Assembly: GCA_900318865.1 (NCBI GenBank) | Contig: ONMF01000011.1 | Coordinates: 1 to 64,000 of the forward strand | DNA: 64,000 nt | Direction: 5' to 3' | DNA from: an uncultured Prevotellaceae bacterium | GTDB lineage: Bacteria > Bacteroidota > Bacteroidia > Bacteroidales > Muribaculaceae | Shown: in pieces, positions 57,788-64,000 of the stretch | How the letters are laid out: every line of letters starts with the position of its first letter | Position numbering within the stretch: the first letter of the stretch is position 1 | Notes under the pieces: generated by a model | The model's database searches: none | What the model was told of the DNA's origin: nothing | The model's input: only the letters and a program-made list of their open reading frames with translations | Position numbers and translations under genes: made by a program

Positions 57788-58492
57788 CTATTTCCTGAGC
57801 ATCTCGATGAGCCGTGGCACGCCCTCGGTGGCTTTGCAGGCCAGCACGTTGACCCAGGCCGGCACGGCAGCCGGGCGTGGGTCGATGTAGTAGACCGGCA
57901 CGCCGTGGGGCACATATTGCAGCAGTGCCGCCGCCGGGTAGACCACGAGCGAGGTGCCGATGATGACAAACACGTCGGCCTGGCTGGCCAGCCGTGCGGC
58001 GGGCTCCATGTTGGGCACGGCTTCACCGAAAAACACGATGTGCGGACGCACAGGGTCGCCGTAAGGGTCGCGTGTGTCGACGGTGGTCACCAGCCCCTTG
58101 TCGGTGAGCTGGTCGCAGGGCAGTGTGTACACGCGCTCGGGGTGACGCATGGAGCGCACCTTCATCAGCTCGCCATGCAAGTGAATCACATGGCTGCTGC
58201 CGGCGCGCTCGTGCAGGTCGTCGACATTTTGCGTGATGACGTGCACATCGAAGTCGCGCTCCAGCTCCACCAGCCCGCGATGGGCGGCGTTGGGCATGAC
58301 CGATTGTGACATTTTGGTACGCAGGTTGCTGTAAAACTGGTGGATGAGTGCAGGGTTGCGTGCGAAACCCTCGTCGCTGGCAACCTCCATCACGGGGTAG
58401 TTGTCCCACAGCCCGCCGGCATCGCGATAGGTGCTCATGCCACTTTCGGCGCTGATTCCCGCACCTGTGGAAATGACGATTTTCTTTCTCAT
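57788..58492 (-). CDS. SIR2-family NAD-dependent protein deacylase
   Basis: The 234-residue protein has the sirtuin motifs VISTGAGISAESGMSTYRDAGGLW (about 6-29), VITQNVDDLHERAGS (with the conserved Asn/Asp), VIHLHGEL (catalytic His), RPHIVFFGE and VIIGTSLVVYP. Tyr and Arg in TYRDAGGLW are where class III desuccinylases have them. The four zinc-binding Cys are missing: the region after HGEL reads MKVRSMRHPERV. It may remove succinyl or acetyl groups from lysines. It is converged on by the frameshifted gene and divergent from the FKBP pair. Confidence 0.9.
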   Translation of the reverse strand: MRKKIVISTGAGISAESGMSTYRDAGGLWDNYPVMEVASDEGFARNPALIHQFYSNLRTKMSQSVMPNAAHRGLVELERDFDVHVITQNVDDLHERAGSSHVIHLHGELMKVRSMRHPERVYTLPCDQLTDKGLVTTVDTRDPYGDPVRPHIVFFGEAVPNMEPAARLASQADVFVIIGTSLVVYPAAALLQYVPHGVPVYYIDPRPAAVPAWVNVLACKATEGVPRLIEMLRK

Positions 58493-58599
58493 GATGCAAT
58501 TTATTATGGAATGAATGTCAAATTTAATAATTTTTTATTACAAAAACGAAACAATAACGATAGAAATGCGCTACCTTTGCCGAGAAATTTAAAAATGCA

Positions 58600-59184
58600 A
58601 TGGACAAACTGAGTTACGCACTGGGCCTGAGCATGGGCCACAATTTCAAAGGAACGGGCGTGAAGACGCTCAATATCGAGGATTTTGCCGCAGGACTGCG
58701 AGCGGTGTACGAAGGTGCCGAGATGCAGATGACCTTTGCCGAGGCCAAGCAGGTGGTGACCGACTACTTCACCCGCCTCGAGGAAGGCGCTGCCGATGAG
58801 AATGCACGCCTGGGCAAGGAATTCCTGGAGCAGAATGCCCGGCAAGACGGTGTCCATGTCACACCCAGCGGCCTGCAGTACATGGTGGTGAAAGAGGGTA
58901 CCGGCGTGCGTCCCGGCAAGGACGACTCGGTGACGGTGCACTACACCGGCCGGCTGATTGACGGCACGGTCTTCGACAGCTCGGTGGAACGCGGCGAGCC
59001 TGCCACCTTTGCCGTGGGGCAAGTGATTCCCGGCTGGGTCGAGGGATTGCAGCTGATGCAAGAAGGGGCTGCCTTTCGCCTGTTCATTCCTTCGGAGCTG
59101 GCCTATGGCAAATATGGCACAGGCCCCATCCAGCCTAACAGCACGCTCATCTTCGACGTCCAGCTCATCAAGGTGAACAAGTAA
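58600..59184 (+). CDS. FKBP-type peptidyl-prolyl isomerase (FkpA/MIP-like)
   Basis: The 194-residue protein has an N-terminal helical dimerisation domain (about 1-80, MDKLSYALGLSMGHNFKGTG, LGKEFLEQNARQDGV) and a C-terminal FKBP domain. The FKBP domain shows VTVHYTGRLIDGTVFDSSVERGEPATFAVGQVIPGWVEGLQLM and the end ELAYGKYGTGPIQPNSTLIFDVQL. It has no signal peptide, so it is probably cytoplasmic, unlike the following gene. A TACCTTTG -7 box lies at 58572-58579, about 20 bases before the ATG. It catalyses proline isomerisation in protein folding. Confidence 0.93.
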   Translation: MDKLSYALGLSMGHNFKGTGVKTLNIEDFAAGLRAVYEGAEMQMTFAEAKQVVTDYFTRLEEGAADENARLGKEFLEQNARQDGVHVTPSGLQYMVVKEGTGVRPGKDDSVTVHYTGRLIDGTVFDSSVERGEPATFAVGQVIPGWVEGLQLMQEGAAFRLFIPSELAYGKYGTGPIQPNSTLIFDVQLIKVNK

Positions 59185-59228
59185 AGCGAAAAAACCAAAT
59201 CAATAACAATACACAACAAACTCAAACA

Positions 59229-60110
59229 ATGAAGAAAATTCTTTCTATCGCAATGGTTGCGCTCGTGGCAGTGAGCCTCGTGGGTTGCAACGAGAAGAGT
59301 GCCACGAAGTCGACTCCGCTGAGCGACTCGGCCATTTCCATGTTCGGTGATTTCGCCGGCAGTATCATTAAATTCCAGTCGCAGCGCGACTCGACTCTCG
59401 ACAAGGCCGCTTTCATGAAAGGCCTGAAGTACATGCTTAATGGCGACACCGCTCAGAGCTACGTCACCGGTATGAGCTTCGGAATGCAACTGCTCGGTGA
59501 GATTCAGCGCCTGGCAAAGAACAATGTGAACTTCGACAAGGCTTTGTTCATCAAGCACTTTGAGAAAGCTCTCAATCAAGATTCGACCTTGAACGAGCAG
59601 ACCCTGCAGCAATTGCAGGCCGACTTCCAGAATATCATGCAGCGCGCCGAGAAGGAGGGCAAGGCCAACGACCCCAAGGCCATGAACAACCGTAAGGCCA
59701 GCGAGGCCCACATGAACAAGGTGCTCAAGGAAGGCTACACCAAGACGGCCAGCGGTGTCGCTTACAAGGTGCTCAAAGAAGGTGCCGGCGAGACTTTCAA
59801 AGAAGGCCAAAAAGTGCTGCTCAAGTACACCGGCCGCCACATCGATGGCAAGGAATTCGATTCGTCGCGCGACAGCGCTGTGGTTTTCGACATGCGTCAA
59901 GTGGTGCCCGGCTTTGCCGAGATGCTTAAGCTCATGAAACCCGGTGAGAAAGTGAGTGTGGTGATTCCCAGCGAGCAGGCTTATGGCGAGGACGGACAAG
60001 TCAACCCCATGACCGGTGAGCAAGTGATTGGCCCCAACGAGGCGCTCATCTTCGACATCGAGACTGTGGGTGTGGCTCCTGCCGAACCCGAGGCTCCCGC
60101 ACGCCGCTAA
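59229..60110 (+). CDS. FKBP-type peptidyl-prolyl isomerase lipoprotein
   Basis: The 293-residue protein has a lipoprotein signal peptide ending SLVGC (Cys20). A helical N-terminal domain (about 30-165) is followed by an FKBP domain: VLLKYTGRHIDGKEFDSS, FDMRQVVPGFAEMLKLMKPGEKVSVVIPSEQAYGEDG and NEALIFDIETV. It should help fold proteins in the periplasm. It follows the cytoplasmic FKBP gene after 44 bases, suggesting an operon of two isomerases for two compartments. Confidence 0.93.
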   Translation: MKKILSIAMVALVAVSLVGCNEKSATKSTPLSDSAISMFGDFAGSIIKFQSQRDSTLDKAAFMKGLKYMLNGDTAQSYVTGMSFGMQLLGEIQRLAKNNVNFDKALFIKHFEKALNQDSTLNEQTLQQLQADFQNIMQRAEKEGKANDPKAMNNRKASEAHMNKVLKEGYTKTASGVAYKVLKEGAGETFKEGQKVLLKYTGRHIDGKEFDSSRDSAVVFDMRQVVPGFAEMLKLMKPGEKVSVVIPSEQAYGEDGQVNPMTGEQVIGPNEALIFDIETVGVAPAEPEAPARR

Positions 60111-60137
60111 TTGCGCGTTACATTCAGAAAAACTCCG

Positions 60138-60184
60138 GCAGGGGTGCTTCGCACTGTGCAAGGTGAGGCACCCCTGCTGTTTTG
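60138..60184 (+). terminator. Terminator after the FKBP pair
   Basis: The stem GCAGGGGTGC/GCACCCCTGC is followed by TGTTTTG. It separates the isomerase operon from aroA. Confidence 0.8.
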
Positions 60185-60198
60185 TTGATAATGGTTCT

Positions 60199-60230
60199 CT
60201 TGCTGGTGTGCACTGTTTTTTTTACCTTTG
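60199..60230 (+). promoter_or_regulatory. Predicted promoter of aroA, near-leaderless
   Basis: CTTG (60199-60202), a 20-base spacer and TACCTTTG (60223-60230). Only four bases separate the -7 box from the ATG at 60235, so transcription would begin at or next to the start codon. Confidence 0.6.
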
Positions 60231-60234
60231 TGCC

Positions 60235-61473
60235 ATGAACAATACTCGCCTTATCCCCCCTGACGCACCCATCGTGACAACGGTGGCGTTGCCACCGTCC
60301 AAAAGCATCAGCAACCGCCTGTTGCTGATGCGGGCGTTGTCGGGCCGCGAGGGCGCGGCCATTCACAACTTGGCCGTCTGCGACGACACGCTTGCCATGC
60401 GGCAGGCCCTGGAGTCGTGCCAGTCGCGGGTCGATGTGGGAGCCGCCGGCACTGCCATGCGCTTTCTTGCCGCCTATTTCGCCTCACGGGCAGGCCGGGC
60501 TGTGCTGCTCGACGGCACGGCGCGCATGCGCCAGCGCCCCATCAAGATACTGGTGGACGCTCTCAGGCAAATGGGAGCCGCTATTGCCTATGCGGGGCAG
60601 GAGGGATTTCCGCCGTTGAAAATCGAGGGGCAGGACTTGCAAGGCGCCCGGCTGACGCTGCCCGGTGACGTGAGTTCACAGTATGTTTCGGCGCTGATGA
60701 TGTTGCTTCCCACCGTGGGCGGCGGGGAAATAGACTTGACCGGCGAGGTGATTTCGCGACCCTATATCCACATGACATCCCGCTTGATGGAGGAGTTCGG
60801 GGTGCAGTGTGTCATTGACGGTGCGCACATCGGAGTGCCTGCCGGCAGCTATGTGATGCACGACTGTGTGGTGGAGGCCGATTGGTCGGCGGCATCCTAT
60901 TGGTACGCCCTGGCAGCTTTAACGCCCGACTGCCACATCGTGCTCGAAGGCCTGCGTGAAGACAGCCTGCAGGGCGACAGCCTGGTGCGCAATCTGTTTC
61001 GTGCGCTGGGCGTGCGCAGCGAGTTTGATGCCCGCGGCGCATTGCACCTCACTCATGTGCCGGTGTGCAACTGTCCCTATTATGCCGACTTGACCGACAC
61101 GCCCGATTTGGCACAAACCATCGTGGTCGTGGCGTGCCTGCAACGGCGTCCGTTCCGCATCACCGGCCTGCGCTCACTGCGCATCAAAGAGACCGACCGC
61201 CTCGAGGCGCTTCGCCTCGAGTTGCGCAAGTTGGGTTGCGACATCACCATCGAAGGCAACGACACACTGTCGTGGAACCGCTCGCCGGTTGCCGCCGAAG
61301 CGACGCCCCCGCGCATTTCCACCTATCACGACCACCGCATGGCCATGGCCTTCGCCGCTGCCGCGCTGCTGCATCCGGGCCTGGTGATTGAGGATGCCGG
61401 CGTGGTGTCGAAATCATATCCTGATTTCTGGCGGCACCTGGCTGCTGCCGGATTCTCTCTTGCCTCGGTATAA
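60235..61473 (+). CDS. aroA: 3-phosphoshikimate 1-carboxyvinyltransferase (EPSP synthase)
   Basis: The 412-residue enzyme starts at MNNTRLIPPD (ATG 60235). It has VALPPSKSISNRLLLMRAL (shikimate-3-phosphate binding), DVGAAGTAMRFLAAYF, GTARMRQRPI, DVSSQYVSALMML, SLRIKETDRLEAL and STYHDHRMAMAFA, all expected for EPSP synthase. It is the sixth step of the shikimate pathway, using phosphoenolpyruvate. It is somewhat shorter than the Escherichia coli enzyme. No other aro genes are near. Confidence 0.95.
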   Translation: MNNTRLIPPDAPIVTTVALPPSKSISNRLLLMRALSGREGAAIHNLAVCDDTLAMRQALESCQSRVDVGAAGTAMRFLAAYFASRAGRAVLLDGTARMRQRPIKILVDALRQMGAAIAYAGQEGFPPLKIEGQDLQGARLTLPGDVSSQYVSALMMLLPTVGGGEIDLTGEVISRPYIHMTSRLMEEFGVQCVIDGAHIGVPAGSYVMHDCVVEADWSAASYWYALAALTPDCHIVLEGLREDSLQGDSLVRNLFRALGVRSEFDARGALHLTHVPVCNCPYYADLTDTPDLAQTIVVVACLQRRPFRITGLRSLRIKETDRLEALRLELRKLGCDITIEGNDTLSWNRSPVAAEATPPRISTYHDHRMAMAFAAAALLHPGLVIEDAGVVSKSYPDFWRHLAAAGFSLASV

Positions 61474-61498
61474 AGTCCACTGCTCAATGAAAAAAGAA

Positions 61499-61535
61499 AG
61501 CGGGAAACTTCCCAGTCTCCCGCTGACATGTTTTT
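61499..61535 (+). terminator. Hairpin after aroA
   Basis: The stem AGCGGGA/TCCCGCT with an interior loop is followed by a T-run at 61531-61535. A longer imperfect hairpin around GAATGAACA/TGTTCATTC (about 61594-61632) follows and may stop the convergent GT2 transcript. The remaining bases to 61708 show no gene. Confidence 0.6.
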
Positions 61536-61708
61536 CAGTGTTCTGAAGCCTAAAAACTTTTAACTAAACCCAAATGATCATGGTATATTGAGTGCGAATG
61601 AACAAACTCAATAAGAGTTCCTGTTCATTCAACGCAAAAATATATCATCGGAGAATAATGTGCAAATAATATATACCAATTGGCTGATTTTGTCGGTAAA
61701 ACATTGTT

Positions 61709-62689
61709 TCAGCTGTCTTTTTCCCGCTTTTTCCCGCCAAACAGCGCCAAAAACACATTTTTCCCCAGCAATGAGACGATAATCCCGATTTTATTCTTGG
61801 TGCGCACTCTGGCATCGGCGAGGCAGCCATGCCTCAATCGCTTGATGCCTTTCCAGCACCGGTCGGCCGCTTGCCGGCCCCAAGCGGTGGAGAGCGGTAC
61901 AAGCCGCAGCATGTTGAAATAAGCGCTCAGCAGCCGCGACCGCACGGCAGGCAGGTGCTGTGGCGCTTCATCGGCCACGCGTTGCTCCAGCGATTCCATG
62001 ATGTTCAGCACATCGAGCCGTCCCGGGGTGAACTCGGAGGTGATGCTGCCTTTACGTTGGCGGTAATAATAGACCAGTTGCGTGGTATAGGCCACGCGCG
62101 TGATGCGCTGCAAGAGGTCGTAGGTGATGGCTAAATCCTCGTAGAGAAGTCCCGGCTCGTACCGCAGGCCATTGAAAACCTCGGCTTTGAAGAGCCTGCT
62201 GCACGACGAATTGGTGAGAGCGCCCTGGTAAAACACTTCGTCGATGGCTTCATCACGATTATACATCACCACTTCAGTTGATTCGGTGCTGGCGGGCTGC
62301 TGGGGGGTGACCCCGTCGGGCACCATGAGCCAGCTGCCCACGGCCACGTCGGCACCGGTGTCGGTGAGCGTCTGTAGCAGATGCAGCACGGCATTGTGCG
62401 GCAGCCAGTCGTCGCCGTCGACCATCATCACGTGCGTGCCGCGCATGAGATTGAGTGCCGTGTTCCGAGCTTCGGACAGGCCGCGGTTGTTCTCGTGAAC
62501 CACTCTCACCCGATTGTCGCGCTCGGCCCACTGGTCGCACAGTGCGGCACTGCCATCGGTCGACCCGTCGTCGATGAGCAGCACCTCCAGATTGCGATAC
62601 GTCTGTGAGAGCACGCTCTCCACGCATTGCTGCAGATAGGGCTCAACGTTGAAAACCGGGATGATGACTGAAATCAGCGCACCTTCCAT
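61709..62689 (-). CDS. Family 2 glycosyltransferase
   Basis: The 326-residue protein has a GT-A domain: [56 protein letters not shown] and MMVDGDDWL (DxD motif near residue 93). The aromatic-rich region after it ([14 protein letters not shown]) is typical of capsule and O-antigen transferases. The C-terminal part is basic and amphipathic ([26 protein letters not shown]), suggesting membrane contact. It overlaps the end of cysS by 16 bases, so it is translated from the same mRNA. The acceptor is unknown. Confidence 0.9.
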   Translation of the reverse strand: MEGALISVIIPVFNVEPYLQQCVESVLSQTYRNLEVLLIDDGSTDGSAALCDQWAERDNRVRVVHENNRGLSEARNTALNLMRGTHVMMVDGDDWLPHNAVLHLLQTLTDTGADVAVGSWLMVPDGVTPQQPASTESTEVVMYNRDEAIDEVFYQGALTNSSCSRLFKAEVFNGLRYEPGLLYEDLAITYDLLQRITRVAYTTQLVYYYRQRKGSITSEFTPGRLDVLNIMESLEQRVADEAPQHLPAVRSRLLSAYFNMLRLVPLSTAWGRQAADRCWKGIKRLRHGCLADARVRTKNKIGIIVSLLGKNVFLALFGGKKREKDS

Positions 62690-64000
62690 TCGAAGCCGTC
62701 TTTGGTGTCTTTCACGTCGAATCCGGCATCGTTGAGCCGGTCGCGAATCAGGTCGCTGGTGGCCCAGTCCTTGTTGGCCTTGGCCTGGCGGCGCACTTCG
62801 AGCAGTAGGTCCACTGCGCGCCGGTAAGGCTCCAAGTTCACGCCTTGCGCATTGCCGTCGGCCTCGTCACGCATTCCCAGCACATCGAAGAGATAGGTCT
62901 GGAACAAGCCTTGCAGCAGGTCGATGTCGGCCTGTGTGAGTGTGGCATGGCCATCGTTCACCTGATTGATGATGCGGCAGGCATCGAACAGCGTGGCAAT
63001 CACCACAGGGGTGTTCAGGTCGTCGTTCATGGCTTCGGCACAGCGCTGGGGCAGGGTGGTGACATCGACGGTCGATTGATGGGCCGCTTTGAGTTGCTGC
63101 AGCCGGTGCCATCCGTCGAAGATGCGTTCGTAGGCCTTCTCGGCAGCCTGAAGAGCCTCGTTCGAGAAATCGACGGTGCCACGGTAGTGGGCCTGGAGGA
63201 TGAAGAAACGGATGGTCATGGGGCTGTAAGGCTGGGTGAGCAGCTCGTGGTTGCCGGTGAAGAACTGCTCGAGTGTGATGAAGTTGCCCAGCGACTTGCC
63301 CATCTTCTGGCCGTTGATGGTAATCATGTTGTTGTGCATCCAGTAGTGCACCATCTCATCGCCCTGGCTGGCCACGGCTTGTGCGATTTCGCACTCATGG
63401 TGCGGGAACACCAGGTCCATGCCGCCGCCGTGGATGTCGAAGTGCTTGCCCAGATATTTGCGTCCCATGGCTGTGCACTCGCAGTGCCACCCCGGGAATC
63501 CCTCGCTCCACGCCGATGGCCATCGCATGATGTGCTCGGGCTGGGCCTTCTTCCAAAGCGCGAAGTCCACCTGATTGTGCTTCTCGCCGACGCCGTCGAG
63601 CTCGCGGCTGGCGTTTATCACGTCGTCGAGGTTGCGGCCCGAGAGCGTGCCGTAACGGTGCACGCGGTTGTATTTCTCGATGTCGAAATAGACGCTTCCG
63701 TTGCTCTCGTAGGCAAAGCCGTTGTCGATGATTTCCTGCACCAGTTGCTGCTGCTCGATGATGTGGCCTGTGGCTTGTGGCTCGATGCTGGGCGGCAGCA
63801 CGCCCAGCAGGTTCATGGCCTCGTGGTAGCGGCGGGTGTAGTATTGTGCCACTTCCATAGGCTCGAGTTGCTCAAGCCGTGCTTTCTTGGCAATTTTGTC
63901 CTCGCCTTCGTCGGCATCGTGTTCCAGGTGCCCCACATCGGTGATGTTGCGCACATAGCGCACTTTGTAACCCAGGTGTTGAAGGTAGCGGAAGAGCACA
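62674..64000 (-). CDS. cysS: Cysteine-tRNA ligase (N-terminus outside window)
   Basis: The 442 residues visible cover all but roughly the first 50 of this class I synthetase; the HIGH motif lies beyond the edge. Present are [11 protein letters not shown], the zinc-site region [15 protein letters not shown] and [15 protein letters not shown], and the KMSKS loop as [12 protein letters not shown] (Gly replaces the first Ser). The anticodon-binding DALR domain follows, and the C-terminal [20 protein letters not shown] matches the family end. It charges tRNA-Cys. It overlaps the GT2 gene, so the pair is one transcription unit. Confidence 0.95.
   Translation of the reverse strand, partial: VLFRYLQHLGYKVRYVRNITDVGHLEHDADEGEDKIAKKARLEQLEPMEVAQYYTRRYHEAMNLLGVLPPSIEPQATGHIIEQQQLVQEIIDNGFAYESNGSVYFDIEKYNRVHRYGTLSGRNLDDVINASRELDGVGEKHNQVDFALWKKAQPEHIMRWPSAWSEGFPGWHCECTAMGRKYLGKHFDIHGGGMDLVFPHHECEIAQAVASQGDEMVHYWMHNNMITINGQKMGKSLGNFITLEQFFTGNHELLTQPYSPMTIRFFILQAHYRGTVDFSNEALQAAEKAYERIFDGWHRLQQLKAAHQSTVDVTTLPQRCAEAMNDDLNTPVVIATLFDACRIINQVNDGHATLTQADIDLLQGLFQTYLFDVLGMRDEADGNAQGVNLEPYRRAVDLLLEVRRQAKANKDWATSDLIRDRLNDAGFDVKDTKDGFEWKVR

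Overview
The window is chromosomal DNA from a member of the Bacteroidales (Bacteroidota), probably close to Muribaculaceae or Prevotellaceae. The evidence is a SusC-like TonB receptor beside DUF4876 and DUF6850 proteins, a MurF-Alr fusion, a GSCFA protein, several secreted proteins ending in a 'GIYIVNGKK' type tail, the acpP-fabF-rnc order, and many promoters of the Bacteroidota type (TTTG, 19-20 bases, TAnnTTTG). Shine-Dalgarno sites are mostly weak. The DNA is GC-rich in genes and AT-rich between them, so long antisense open frames are common and were left out.

Layout. 1-1558 holds the N-terminal part of a secreted protein with a duplicated domain. 1780-6222 is a tight minus-strand operon: riboflavin synthase, YfcE-like phosphodiesterase, CDF metal exporter, ABC ATPase, FtsX-like permease and a PepSY-like lipoprotein. 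6329-8822 is a plus-strand operon: SPOR lipoprotein, DUF3667 membrane protein and a membrane-anchored AraC-type regulator. 8833-12995 is a divergent pair, a 750-residue protein with a RING-like zinc site and a single-chain ATPase plus TOPRIM-like DUF4435 protein; this is the best candidate for an anti-phage or stress system here. 14400-25623 encodes secreted and outer-membrane proteins centred on a TonB receptor/DUF4876/DUF6850 trio. 25707-42781 is a long minus-strand run: carbonic anhydrase, SLC13 transporter, alpha-amylase, SpoU methylase, two unknown surface proteins, DUF805, TadA, an LRR protein, MurF-Alr, GSCFA, a secreted nuclease and a large secreted protein.

A tRNA-Ser(GGA) gene follows at 42957, and its 3' end plus terminator are duplicated. 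Next come a RecD/Pif1-like helicase, a membrane protein, rnc, fabF, acpP, RNase Z, the NAD(P)HX repair enzyme, hpt, adk, a SlyD-like isomerase, a small lipoprotein, a VanX-like dipeptidase, a zinc-ribbon protein, mannose-1-phosphate guanylyltransferase, small secreted proteins (one frameshifted), a sirtuin, two FKBP isomerases, aroA, a GT2 glycosyltransferase and the C-terminal part of cysS.

The most unusual non-coding signal is an approximately 75-base repeat present as two tandem pairs (49032-49191 and 52965-53125). It has AAGTTAC/GTAACTT ends, an 11-bp internal hairpin and, on the minus strand, a complete promoter whose gene-proximal copy points into rnz at one locus and into the slyD-like gene at the other. 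A perfect 12-bp inverted repeat inside the first codons of rnc is a second regulatory candidate.
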